DNA of 64,000 nt from Aphidius gifuensis (taxonomy: Eukaryota; Arthropoda; Insecta; Hymenoptera; Braconidae): positions 18,792,963 to 18,856,962 of the forward strand of contig NC_057792.1 in NCBI RefSeq assembly GCF_014905175.1, in the 5' to 3' direction. Both the position numbers and the translations under genes were made by a program. This document shows positions 27,591 to 39,300 of the stretch, piece after piece (position 1 is the stretch's first letter; each line of letters starts with the position of its first letter). The notes under the pieces were generated by a model. It was not told where the DNA came from. It was given only the letters and a program-made list of their open reading frames with translations, and made no database searches.

Positions 27591-27640
27591 CTAGGCTCAA
27601 AAATGATCATGGCTCCAATGACAAACCAATTTAGTCCCAT
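27484..27640 (-). CDS. Possible two-exon 35-residue hydrophobic micropeptide
   Basis: On the - strand an ATG at 27640 opens MGLNWFVIGAMIIFEP, interrupted at 27592 by a GTGAGT donor. A TTATTGTTACAG acceptor ending at 27519 joins an exon from 27518 that continues 19 codons to a TGA near 27461. The 73-nt intron length suits this genome. The product would be about 35 residues with a hydrophobic start (FVIGAMIIF) and end (ISIAIVCVI). An in-frame TGA lies upstream of the ATG. I do not recognise the peptide; it could be a uORF or chance. Confidence 0.25.
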
Positions 27641-27819
27641 TTTTAATAATATTTGTTGATTAATTGCATTGGCACATCAGTAATACATCTGTAAACAATA
27701 AAAACATTGAATAAACGTTGCGTTGTAAATATTTTTCAAATTGGAGCAATTATTAGTAACAAAAAAAGAATAAATGTAAAAAAAGTCACGACACTGAACA
27801 ACACAGGTTTTCTTTCTAA

Positions 27820-27870
27820 CGAAGGCGCGGCCATTTTAGATTCGTCGCGCCATTTATATTTGTCGGTAAG
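27820..27870. promoter_or_regulatory. Candidate divergent promoter with two GCCATTT (YY1/Pho-like) motifs
   Basis: A short GC-rich island contains GGCCATTTT (27829-27837) and GCGCCATTTAT (27847-27857), both matching the core of the YY1/Pleiohomeotic motif (AAnATGGC on the - strand). A strong + strand donor TCG|GTAAGT follows at 27866, and a TTTTTCAG acceptor ends at 28088. A non-coding first exon of ARMT1 could therefore start here, with a - strand transcript leaving in the other direction. Island, motifs and splice sites are seen; promoter function is inferred. Confidence 0.45.
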
Positions 27871-28293
27871 TAGAATTTTACTTATCGACAATTAAAAATA
27901 ATAATAATAATAAACAATAATAATAACATCAATAAATAAATAATAAATAATTAAAAATAAATAGATAAATAAAAAAATAATGTAAAAATATTTTAAACAA
28001 TTTTACAGGTTATTTAAAAAAAAAAAAAACAATAATTAAATTATGTTATTGTTTAATTATTTTATTTTTGTTTTTTTTAATTTTTCAGTATCATCATGTG
28101 TTCCTTGACAGTGCTTGACACTTGACAGTCATAACAATTTTTTTTATTAACTGATAATATTATAATAACAAAGCTCAGCTGATAATTTTGCTCCAACCAG
28201 CTCCAAGTCACTCCAAGTCTCCAACTCATCATTTTGGATTTGGTCTACCAACACATTTATTCTTCCATTTATTTAAATAATAATTTAATAATT

Positions 28294-30022
28294 ATGGCTA
28301 TTCAAAATTCATTGACAAGCTTCAAAGAACTTCTGGACATTGAGCCACCTTTTGGAGCATACCTGTCTGGAAAATACATAAAGTAATAAATATTTTAATT
28401 GCTCTATATTACACTAACCTTTAATGAAATAATTTTAATAATAATAAATATTATTTTTTAGGAGCTTTGCTTATTTAACAATTAAAGACAGACTTCCAGT
28501 GATAATTACAAAAATTATTGACAATTTAAGTCGTACCAAAGAGTCAATAAACAAGAAACATGGTGGAGTTAGTATGATAAATTTTTAAATTTCTCATCTT
28601 CCAATTTTATAAATATAAATAATAATTAACTTGAACTATTATAAAACAGAATTCTGCTGAAGAAGTGAAACAAATAATAGGAGACTTGAGTAAGCTGAGA
28701 AGTGAAATGATGACCAACAAACAACTTCAACCACTGGAATTATCAAATACAAATAAAGATGCTGATGCAGCAATTTGGAATAAACGTCTTGAAGAACAAC
28801 AAGTCATTGATAAATCACCACAAACATGGTACAATTCATGCTGGTTGCTGTCAGAATGCTACATGTATCGAAGAATATCACAAATATTTTCTTTAACGTA
28901 TGTTAATAAATTAAATTTATCTCATCAATTATATATTGCTAATAATTATTAAAATTCCAACAGAAATAGCTTGTCATCATTTGATCCATTTGAAGCACAA
29001 AAACAAGCTAATTTTACAGATTCAATTGGTTCAATTGGTTTTCTAGCAAAACACGTAATGTCATTGGTGAATAAAAATTCTAGTTATTCATTAGATGATC
29101 AAAATAAAGATTTAAAACAATTGTTAAAGTTAAATCTTTGGGGAAATAGGTAATTATTTAAACAACAAATCAATACAACTATTTGTTTACTGCAATATAT
29201 TAATTTCTCTTTGATTGAAGATGTGATTTGTCATTGAGCAGTGGAGACAAAAGTAATGTTGATGGTAATCCAGTTGAAGGATTGTCATTATTTGATGATG
29301 ACTTGCTGATTGACAATACCCAATGTGTATGGAATCTTTTAAACAGCCATAAAAATACTGATGTTATTGTTGATATTGTTTTGGATAATTCTGGATATGA
29401 ATTATTTACTGATTTATGTTTAGCAGTATATTTAACAAGTCATAGATTTACAAATAAAATACGTTTTTATGTAAAACGTATACCTTGGTTTGTAAGTGAT
29501 GTTACTCAACAAGATTTTCATTGGACAATTGAATTTATGAATAATTCAATGAATAAAGATATCAAAGCATTTGGTGAAGTTTGCTCAAATTATTTAAATT
29601 CTGGAAAATGGAGTATTGAGGTAAATTTTCCATTTTATCATCAAAACAATTATAAAAATTATAATAATTAAATAATCAATGTTTTCTTTTAGATTGAATC
29701 ATTTTGGACAGAACCATTTGATTATTCTGAAATGAAAATGCAATCACCAGAGCTGTATTCAAAATTATCAAATGCTATTTTAGTTATTTTTAAAGGTGAC
29801 TTGAACTATAGAAAATTATTAGGTGATATTAATTGGGATCATTCGACTGATTTAATGACATCATTGAGAGGTTTTAATCCAACAAATTTAGTAACATTGA
29901 GAACGTTAAAAGCTGATCTTGTTGTTGGTTTAGATAATGACACAATTAATAAGCTAAATGCCAAAGATAAAAATTGGATGGTCACTGGACAATATGGAGT
30001 TATCCATGCAATCATCAAATGA
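28294..30022 (+). CDS. ARMT1: Damage-control phosphatase ARMT1 (DUF89 family)
   Basis: Six exons join in one frame: 28294-28382, 28462-28567, 28650-28897, 28964-29149, 29221-29620 and 29693-30022, giving 452 residues (human ARMT1 has 441). All introns are 66-82 bp. The family is a metal-dependent phosphatase acting on phosphometabolites such as fructose-1-phosphate; a PCNA carboxyl-methyltransferase activity has also been claimed for the human protein. The N-terminal helical half contains WNKRLEEQQ and the TWYNSCWLLSECYMYRRI block. The metal/active-site residues are Asp265-Asn266 (LDNSGYELFTDL) and Asp303 (PWFVSD), matching human D253, N254 and D291 with a constant 12-residue offset. The family signature KGDLNYRKL is at 377-385. 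Nothing is broken. The gene is convergent with GOLPH3, and a 5' non-coding exon at about 27865 is possible. Expected to be soluble and cytosolic. Confidence 0.95.
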
Positions 30023-30048
30023 AAATAATTTTTACAAAATTAAACAAG

Positions 30049-30054
30049 AATAAA
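30049..30054 (+). terminator. AATAAA polyadenylation signal of ARMT1
   Basis: A canonical AATAAA hexamer lies 27 bases past the ARMT1 stop codon, with further AATAAAA sequence just downstream. The 3' UTR is therefore probably short. In such AT-rich DNA the hexamer also occurs by chance, so the position is suggestive only. Confidence 0.45.
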
Positions 30055-30194
30055 GCAATGAAAATAATAAAATTAATTATTTTTACAATTTAATTTAATC
30101 ACCTTTCAAATGGTTTTAAAATAATAAAAAAGTTTTTCGTTTTTATTTTCTGATTTTTGTTTATTCCAGTACACTTTGGAGTAATACAATATCC

Positions 30195-30221
30195 AATAAT
30201 AATAATAATAATAATAATAAT
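30195..30221. repeat. (AAT)9 microsatellite
   Basis: Nine uninterrupted AAT units between ARMT1 and GOLPH3, read directly from the sequence. Confidence 0.9.
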
Positions 30222-31820
30222 GATATTGAGTCTATTAATTAATACATGATAATATCTTTTTTTTTTTTCTTGATTTCTATAAATGTTTGTACAATTATCT
30301 ATTTAATAATTTTTATGAAATAACAGAGAATAATGACTTAATTAAAATATTTTATTAATAGTATAATCAACATCCTAAAAAAGAAAAAAAAATTAAAAAT
30401 AAGCGAATAATGTCTATATCGCGATGTTTAAATTTTTATATTGATTATGATATTTATAGTTTACAGTTATTTTATTTTTTTTTTTACTTTTTTCATTAAT
30501 TTTTCTGGTTTTTTTTTTTTTATAAATTGTTCACATCACAAATTTACAGTAGAACAATTATTTTATGATAATTCATTCAATTAAGAATTTCATGTGAATA
30601 ACATACATTTTTTTTTTTTTTTATAATCAATATTTATCTTGTAATATTGATAATTTTTTTAATATATTCAATTAAATCAACATGTGTTTTTTTATGAAGA
30701 TAACATGATTGACGTATGATTTAAAATTAAAAAGATTGTTCAATGAAATAAAAAATACAAAATCAGTATTTAAAAAATTTTCAAAATGGATAAATGGATC
30801 TTGATAAAGAGAAATAATAATTTTAAAAAACAATTATACAAATAAGCATCATCATATCTTGAGTCCACATTGCTCAATGAGTAAAGAAGAATAATGTGAT
30901 AGGACTGTCATCAGCCACGTAGTTTATTTCTACATTAAACACATTATAAGCTCTGACGAAACAGCACCTTTGAAAAAATGTTTTATTTATACATAGACAA
31001 TGTTTATTTGTAAATACAAATTGATATTTTTTAAATACCAAATGTATGATTACAAATCAGTCGTTTATTTATTAATCACCTTGACTGTTTAGTATACAGA
31101 AAAATAATATTAAATTACTCAATCAAGGTAGATCAATTTGACAATAAAATCAGCCATGAATGTTTATACCAATATTACCAATATTAAGAGACAATAATAC
31201 AAAACAAAAAAAAAATACACAGTGAAAACTTGAACAGTTTATTCACAGTGATTGGCCCGCAATCCTTACACACTAATAAAATTAATTGATTTTATTCAAA
31301 TACATTTGCAGCACAATGGCAATTCAATTTATTTTTTTTAAAATATGGTATAAACATTCATATTACAAATGAAAATCAATTTTATCGATTTGTTAAAAAT
31401 GAAAAAAACAATTATTATTTTGATATACTTTACTGTCACTACTCAAGATGTTGATGGTGTTTTTTTTTTTTTAGATAATTGTATTATTTCGAAATTTTAT
31501 CAAGTTAAAAATAATAAATAAACAATGAAATTATTTTTATTTATTGTGTGACAGTCACGTTGAACATGGCACGAGCATATTTGCATCAATTCTTTGTCGC
31601 TGTTGTATTTAATTATTATTATTTTTCGTTTATTTATATTAATTGTTTTTTTAATGTTAAGCTCAATGACATTGGTCTGTAATATTATTGATGAAATTAG
31701 TATAATTTGAAAATAAAATTTAAAAAAAAAAAAAATATATGTAAATTCAACATGAAATTATTTGTTTTCATTTAATTGAATGCTCATTACCTTAAAAATC
31801 TCCTATTAATAAAGATGATG

Positions 31821-33033
31821 TTACTTGGTAAATGCAGCAAATACAGCCCATAAAACTGGATTGGCATTTGTTTTAGCAGCTTCAGCTTCAAAATCAAGTT
31901 CCAATAATATTCTAACACGACGCATTGCTATTTCATAATCATCATCAGATAATGGAGCAAATGCATTTTCTAAAACATCAGCAGCATGTGCCAACATAAC
32001 AAGTGCTAATGTTCTTTTATCCATACGACTTGCATCATTTACCCAACGACATAAAACAGCTTCCTGTATCTGTAATTATAATTATAATATTATCTATGAC
32101 AATTGATAAATTAAACAACAAACCAAATACTCATATGATAAGATTATTTTACTTCCTTTTTGGTTGAATTATGTCGTTGATAATATTCATGTTAAATATA
32201 TATTAGTATTACCTTTTTAACAAGTCGTGTTTTTGCCAAATTATCTGTCAATGGATGTGTTGTCATATCAAATAACAAAAAGTTCTGTTTTTCAGTTGTA
32301 AGTACGCCTTTTTCAACTAAATTTTTAGCTAATCTTTCACGTACATTTTTTAATTGATAACGTAATTTAAGTGGGTTCCATGTTTCACCTAAAGCCAAGG
32401 ATAATTTTATACATATTTTTTTTGTTTTTCAAATTTAAATTAATCGAAAAATAATGATACAAACCACTTAGATATTCAATCCAGCTTTGAACTGGTTCTG
32501 GTGAATCATATTCTTTAAGATGTTTAAGTGCTTCATCAAGCAATACATCACCAGTTTGTGAATCATTTTTAACAAGTACTTTTCTTACAAGTAGACCTCT
32601 TTTTCGCATACCAGTTTTTTCCAATTCAATACGTTCTTTTAAACCAAGTTCAGCTAATATACAACCACGAAGACCTGAGCTAATACAATCATTCCAAAAT
32701 GATGTGTAACCCTGAAATCAATTATCATTAGCTATACACATTGTTATTATTTTAATTAAATATAAATAATATTAAATAAAAATTTACTTCTTTATCTTTT
32801 AGACCAAGTAGCAAAACTTCTTCCATGAGTGTCAGCCTGGTCGCTTTATCAGAGTCATCTTCAACTGTTGGATTTGAGTTAAAATCCTTGGATGAATTAG
32901 TGTCATTATCAGCACCATTATTTTGTTCATTAAAACCACCACCTTGATCAGATAATCCATCTTGTCCCAGTGAATTTCCACTACTGCTATTTACAACACG
33001 GCGCCTTTGTACCAGCCCATCACTTCGATTCAT
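31821..33033 (-). CDS. GOLPH3: Golgi phosphoprotein 3 (PI4P effector)
   Basis: Four exons on the - strand, 33033-32788, 32711-32465, 32388-32213 and 32069-31821, give 305 residues (human GOLPH3 has 298; the fly orthologue is sauron). The protein binds PtdIns4P on the trans-Golgi, links membranes to MYO18A and helps retain glycosyltransferases. The first 65 residues are a variable, disordered Ser/Asn/Asp-rich tail with an RRR patch; the conserved GPP34 domain follows. Trp88 (SFWND) and Arg97 (GLRGC) match human PI4P-pocket residues W81 and R90, and Arg181 matches R174. Lys178 stands where human R171 is. The long conserved block from GETWNPLK to FDMTTHPL and the C-terminal AAFTK are present. 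The gene is complete and convergent with ARMT1. A hAT element lies 338 bp upstream of the start codon. Confidence 0.97.
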
Positions 33034-33371
33034 TTTAATAACTTTTTTTTTATTTAATTATTTTATTTATATTATATTTATATATTGTTAATGTTTATGT
33101 ATTATTAAGTATAACTCAGTTAAAATTAATCCACACACTTGTTTTGAATTGTTTGTTTATTGGTAAATATAATTTTTTATTATTTTGTGTATCTGGCAAC
33201 ATGTATGGAAAATAAACACTGTTCTGTTGACGTTTATTACAATGGGACATGTCTTTTCAAGATGGCCAGTACTCATACACGGAGCGCAAACTCGTTTTCA
33301 CTTTTTTTTTTTTTTCTGTGTTCGTCACCGTTTACTTGGCCAACGCACACACATGCAAATGATGGTAGATC
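33034..33371 (-). promoter_or_regulatory. GOLPH3 upstream region up to the hAT insertion
   Basis: This 338-bp interval should contain the GOLPH3 5' UTR and promoter. AT-rich next to the gene, it becomes less AT-rich around 33225-33370 and includes CAAGATGGCCAG (33257-33268), an AAnATGGC-type YY1/Pho-like motif like those near ARMT1. The transposon inserted immediately upstream. No coding sequence is supported; two overlapping ORFs here are low-complexity. Confidence 0.45.
33364..33371. repeat. Left 8-bp target-site duplication of the hAT element
   Basis: GGTAGATC directly precedes the element and is repeated exactly at 34953-34960 directly after it. Eight-base duplications are diagnostic of hAT insertions. 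Confidence 0.9.
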
Positions 33372-34952
33372 TAGGGTTGTGAGTCCGGATTTTTTACCGA
33401 TTATTAACCGGATTTTTAACCGGATTTTTTACCGGTAAAAAAAAAAAATTTTTTTTAACCACTAAAAGGCGGAGCCACATACTTGCGCCGATTTATACTG
33501 CGCATATTATATCCGTTAAATTTTTTTTTTCACTTTCTATTATTTACAATTATTTATTAATTTTACAACAAATTTATTAATTTATTATGGGAATAATTAA
33601 TAAAAATTAATAAGATACGGGTTGTATACAATATATATTAATTTAGTGTTGATTAAATATTATTTATTATTATTATTTTCATCAACATTTGATAATGAAA
33701 AACAATTCTGGATTTTAAGTTTAGAGGTTATACATTATTATCGTCAAGGTAAGAAAAAAACAATGAATTATTTTTAATTGTTATTTGATAATAATACGAA
33801 TTATTGAATAAATAGTAAAGTTAATTTGTTTTTAAAAATTCAAGGCTAAAAGAACATCATGGGAAGGTCTGAGTCAGTGGTTTGGAGATACTTTGACCAA
33901 GTAAATAATGCAAATGCTAGTAAATACAAAAAAGGACGATGCAAGTTTTGTAGCCAAGAATATATATCTAATGCCCAAAGGATGCTTAATCACTTGATTT
34001 TTAAGTGCAATGAATGTCCAGAAAGTGTAAAGAATTTTTTGAATAGTGAACCAATCAGTCAAAATGACACTTCTAATACAAACACAAACACGTATGATTA
34101 TCATATCATTTAATCATTTTATTCGTTTAAAACAAAAAATATCAGTTAAATAAGGACAAAAGTAAGCTACATTTTAAAAATATTCAGAGGTAAATGTATA
34201 TGTTTCAGTTGAACTGAAGTTTTTGTATTAGGCTTAAAATGTACTTTTTAAAAAAAAAAAAAATGTTATTTATATCATGTTTGTATTAAGCAAACATGAT
34301 ATTAATATTTTTGATATTTATGCAATGAGTACCAAAAAAATTAATATTATTTAAGAAAACAGTCAACTATTTCAATTACCTTTTATGTATTAATATTTAC
34401 ATGATAATAATAGTAATAATAATATGAAAGTGTAAATTTAAAAAACTATGTGATGACTGATAATACATGATATTATATATTTAATAAATAAACACTATTT
34501 ATGTATTCACATATATAAAAAAAATTTACTCAAGAGGTAAATTTTCATTATTATAAATAATAAAATTCTTTTGCAATAATAATTCAATTGAATGGACTCA
34601 TTAATTATTATAATACGAAGAATAACCATTTATTAATTAGTTTAATAATAATAAAATTAATAATAAAAATATAATTTATTGAAAAATAAATTAATAATCA
34701 ATTATTTATTAAACAATAAATAATAATAAATTAATTAATCAATGAATTTGATCATAAATTAATAATTTGATTATTATTTATTAATATTAATATATTCTCA
34801 TTAAAGATAAAATAAACTATTTGAAATTACCCGCGCAAACGGTGATTGGCTCTGGTAAGCTCCGCCTTTTTTGGTTAAAAATGATTTTTTACCAGTAAAA
34901 AATCCGGTTAAAAATGCTAAAAAAATAAAACACCGGTAAATTAACAACCCTA
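33372..34952. mobile_element. Non-autonomous hAT DNA transposon, 1581 bp
   Basis: The ends are TAGGGTTGT (33372-33380) and its exact inverse ACAACCCTA (34944-34952), flanked by the perfect 8-bp duplication GGTAGATC. Longer sub-terminal inversions support the boundaries: TTTTTAACCGGATTTTTT (33413-33430) against AAAAAATCCGGTTAAAAA (34897-34914), and AAAAGGCGGAGC (33464-33475) against GCTCCGCCTTTT (34859-34870). The left end carries three CCGGATTTTT units, probable transposase-binding repeats. Inside is one BED-finger exon at 33859 but no catalytic transposase domain, so this is a deletion derivative that would need transposase from elsewhere. The perfect duplication suggests a fairly recent insertion. 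Confidence 0.92.
33859..34113 (+). pseudogene. BED zinc-finger exon left from a hAT transposase
   Basis: An 84-codon ORF starting ATGGGAAGG. It has aromatic residues ahead of the finger (VWRYFDQV, 8-15) and the zinc ligands Cys28, Cys31, His45 and Cys50 (C-x2-C-x13-H-x4-C), which is the BED-type DNA-binding finger found at the N-terminus of hAT transposases. After the finger the frame reaches a Asn/Thr-rich stretch with a donor-like GTATGA at 34092, then a stop. The RNase-H-like catalytic core and dimerisation region are absent. It could be expressed as a stand-alone BED peptide, but a relic is more likely. Confidence 0.8.
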
Positions 34953-34960
34953 GGTAGATC
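34953..34960. repeat. Right 8-bp target-site duplication of the hAT element
   Basis: GGTAGATC, identical to 33364-33371, follows the right terminal inverted repeat. Confidence 0.9.
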
Positions 34961-35315
34961 TAATTTTAAAAATTTCTTACTTACCGACTAGTAAAAAGCG
35001 GGTAAATTTTAAAAACTTTATAAATTTTGCACGCGATAATTTAAAAACAATCGCATACGTCAACATTTTTTGAGTGATTTGAATTTATAGAAAATGAGCT
35101 GAGAATGGTTTTTAAGATAAGACGATTAGTAGTTGATTTAATTCAACAATCATTTAAATTTAAGTATTTTAATTTTAAAGAAAGAAAAAATTATATTTTA
35201 GCAAGTTTTAGATCATTAAGTTTTTCAAATAAAATTACATAAATGGCTCGATGAAAATTATAATAGTATTTGGAAAAATCAGTGTTGTTTTTGATCCTAA
35301 TAAGTGTAATTGATT
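34961..35315. other. Non-coding DNA between the hAT element and the duplicated LRR unit
   Basis: AT-rich single-copy sequence. No ORF, RNA gene or repeat is recognised. Confidence 0.6.
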
Positions 35316-35600
35316 GCAATTTTGTTTTTTCGTAACAACATTTAGATTGGCTATTTATCATTAGCTATTTATGTTTAATATTTACACAGTTTATTTACAA
35401 AGACGGCTTTTAAATAGTTGATAAATTCTGTAAATATCATTTGAATTATTATTTGGTAAAGAAAGAAATTTTTGTTGTCAATAGTAGAGAATAACTTATC
35501 GATTAATAGTAGATCTATCTATTGATGCTCATGAGTCATGGGTGTGTTTTTCCCAATTTATACAGCTTATACACTTTACTATTTACATTTTACCACTATT

Positions 35601-35700
35601 TGTTTATAAGTGTTTATAAGTGTGTACCACTGATGTGTCACTAAAGATACTGTTTCTCGAAATAAAGAAATTTAACATTTGTCTTCTGATTGTTGTAAGT
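35601..35700 (+). promoter_or_regulatory. Candidate core promoter and 5' UTR donor of LRR gene 1
   Basis: Two TTATAAG boxes (35604-35610 and 35614-35620) lie just upstream of CACTGATGTGTCACTAAAG. A strong donor GTT|GTAAGT occurs at 35695, and a matching acceptor TTATTTAAG ends at 36261, before the ATG at 36348. This suggests a non-coding first exon and a roughly 570-bp 5' UTR intron. The same layout exists in copy 2 (donor at 40560, acceptor ending about 41127). The TATA-like boxes read GCATAAG there. Inferred from motifs only. Confidence 0.4.
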
Positions 35701-36347
35701 AAAAATAATATTAAATTAAAGATACTTAATTATTATGTATATGTTCTCCAATATACATGATATTTTCATTGTAATCTATTTTCATTTATCAGAAATCGTA
35801 AAAATAACCTAAAATATATATAAGGCCCCATATACAATAACATATCGTGATCCTACTAAATAGAACAAGATTCACGTTTTCTAACGCTTGGAACAGAGAA
35901 AGAAATATAAGAATAGATGTTAACACATATACGCAGTAGTAGTTTCCTAAATTCATAGTGTAAATTATGCTTTTATCATTATATTCAACAATTATTGATT
36001 ATCTAATTTTCATAATATTCATCAGTGGGTCATCTTATTTATTGTTATTATTTTTATATTATATATTGGTTTAAATATATTTAATTATTTTGATAAACTC
36101 GATATTATTTGAATGTAACTTAAATCAAGCAGTCAAAGTGAATTATATTTGTTGATATTTTTTTATTGTTCAATTTAAATTTCTACTTATCAAATAAGAA
36201 CCAAAAAAAAAAAACACAAAAATGTATATATATATTAAGACAAATTTATTAATTATTTAAGGAAGCAGAATAATAATTAAGAACCTGTTACCAGTTGTTC
36301 GAAGGGACTCAAAGTTTTATTATTAATTTTAAAAGTAAATTACAATA

Positions 36348-39300
36348 ATGAATTTATTATATATATACATAATTTCAATTGTTATAATTGCAAATATTAC
36401 AGCAAAACAAGCAAAAGCACGCAAGATGAGTTTTATCGATCCCAAACTTGAAGGTGATGCTGCAAATGCTCATAATCCTACCGATCTTACGAGTGAAACA
36501 ACTGATCAAAGTAAGTTAATTTTAGATAAATATTTAAATCTCTTTAGAAATAGCCACTTATTTCACTTTGTCAATATTTTTCAGCACCAACATACAAAAC
36601 ATACTTGTGTGATCCTACATCATTATATTACGATGAATATTTTTGTGAAAATGATGATCGTACAAATTTACGTCTTCGCAGATTACAAGATACAACTATT
36701 CTCCCAATGAAAATTTTCAATGGACTTGAGAACCTCATAACTTTGGATTTATCATCAATTGGACTGACGGAACTAAAGTCTGATATTTTTTATGGTCTGT
36801 CTAAACTTACTCAATTGTCTCTCTGTCATAATAAATTAGTCGCTTTGCCAAATGGAATTTTCAATGAATTACACTCACTAGAAGAGTTAGATTTATACGG
36901 TAATAAATTGACAAGCCTTCAATCTGATATTTTTAGGAGTTTAACTAATCTTACAAAACTAGATATCAGTTATAATAAATTAGTCATTTTGCCAAATACA
37001 ATTTTTGATAAATTACGATCGTTAAAAGAGTTGATGTTACCATGCAATGAATTGACAAGTCTTGATATTGATATTTTTAGGGGTTTGACTAACCTTTTAA
37101 AACTAGATATCAGTTTCAATGAATTGTCATCACTGCCAAATACAATTTTCAATGATTCAAGATTGTTACAAGAATTAAATTTGAGAAAAATTGGATTGAC
37201 AAGTCTGGAATCTAATATTTTCAGTGGTTTTTCTTGTCTTTCAAAACTAGATATCAGTGATAACAAATTATCGTCTTTACCAAAAGCAATTTTTAATGGA
37301 TTACAATCATTGGAAGAACTTATGTTGCAAAAAAATAAATTAACAAGTCTTGATTCTGATATTTTTAGTGGTTTGTCTAAACTTTCAACACTGGTTATAA
37401 GTGAAAATAATTTATCGTCTTTACCAAAAACAATTTTTAATGGAATGGAATCTTTGGAACGCCTGTATTTAGAGTCAAATCAATTGACAAGTCTCGAGAC
37501 TGATATTTTTAATGGCTTGCCAAAACTCGTCCATGTAAATTTATGTGATAATAAATTGATTCTGCCAAATCCAATTTTCAAGGAAACAAAAAACTTACAA
37601 TCATTGATTCTAAGTTCGAATAAATTGGAAAGTCTAACAGCTGATTTTTTTAATGGTATGTCTCAATTTCAAATGCTGCTTCTTGCAGATAATCAATTAT
37701 CATTTTTGCCCAAAACAATTTTTCATGGATTAGTTAATTTAGATCGAGTAGCTTTGAGTTCAAACAAATTAAAAAGTCTTGATGCTGAAACGTTTACTGG
37801 CTTGTCTCAAGTCAAGCATTTATTTATCGACAATAATGAATTATCGACATTGCCTGATACAATTTTTCATGATACAAAAAGTTTAGAGCTGTTGTCATTA
37901 GATTCAAATAAATTAAAAATTCTAACACCAGATATTTTCAATGGTTTGTCTTGTCTCCGGATGTTGCATATCAATAATAATGAATTAGTATCTTTGCCAA
38001 AAACAATATTCAATGAATTAAAATTTTTAACAAGTTTATCTTTGCACTCAAACAAATTACAAAGCCTTGAGGCTGATATTTTTATTGGTTTGTCTGGACT
38101 ACAGTCTTTAAGTATCAGCAATAATGAGCTATCTACTTTGCCAAGTAAAATTTTCAGTGATATAAATAGTTTAACAGAATTGTCATTGGAATCAAATAAA
38201 CTAAAAATACTTCCTTTAGATGCATTTGATGGTTTGTCTCTCCGCAGATTAGATCTTTCTAAAAATAAATTAGTATTTTTGCCTGAGAAAATTTTTAATA
38301 GTTCAAATCATCTAAGCAATTTGTCATTAAGATCAAACAAATTAAATATTCTTCAAGAAAATATTTTTAACGGTTTATCTGGGCTCTCTCATTTGGATAT
38401 CAGCAATAATGAATTAGTGTTATTGCCAAATACAATATTCAATCAAACAAAAAGCTTAAAATCATTGTCGATGAATTCAAACAAATTAGAAAATCTCACA
38501 TCAGATATATTCAAAGGTTTCTCTTATTTCCATTACTTGGACATTTCTAAAAATAAATTGACTAGTTTGCCAAATCCAATCTTCAATGATCATGAATATT
38601 TAAAAGTATTGTTGTTAAATTCAAATCAATTAAAAAATCTTTCTTCAGATATATTTAACAATTTGTCTCGTGTCTTTACATTGGATATTTCTGAAAATGA
38701 AATATCCCATTTGCCAAAGACAATTTTTAATGAATTAAAATCTTTAGAAAGTTTGTCTTTGAATTCAAACAAATTACAAGATCTTGAGGCTGAAATATTT
38801 ATTGGTTTGTCTGAACTCAAGTTATTAAATATCAGCAATAATGAATTGGTGTCACTGCCAAATACTATTTTCAAACAAACAGAAAAATTAGAATCACTAT
38901 CATTAAATTCAAATAAATTGAAAATTCTTGAGTTAGATATATTTAATGATTTGTCTCTTCTCTGTCACTTGGATATTTCAAATAACGAAATATCTCATTT
39001 ACCAGAAACAATTTTTAATGAATTAAAATCTTTGAAAAGTTTGTCATTAAATTCAAACAAATTACAATGTCTCGGTGCTAAAATTTTTATGAGTTTATCT
39101 AAACTCGAGCATTTGGATATTAGTAACAATAGTTTGTTGTCTCTTCCAGATGGAATTTTTGATAAAAATAATAAGCTTAAATTTTTGTTTTTGAATAAAA
39201 ATAAACTCGACAGTATTGAGCCTATTATTTTCAAAAATTTGAATGAACTTTGTTTGCTAAATATTGTGGATAATAATTTCACTATGACAGAAGATCTCAT

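Larger units (their letters stand above)
30023..31820. other. Convergent spacer holding ARMT1 and GOLPH3 3' regions
   Basis: AT-rich DNA between the two convergent genes. It contains an (AAT)9 microsatellite at 30195-30221 and many poly-T tracts. No ORF or RNA gene is seen. A large part may be the GOLPH3 3' UTR, because several less AT-rich patches (30880-30970, 31230-31310, 31550-31600) lie on that side. Confidence 0.6.
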
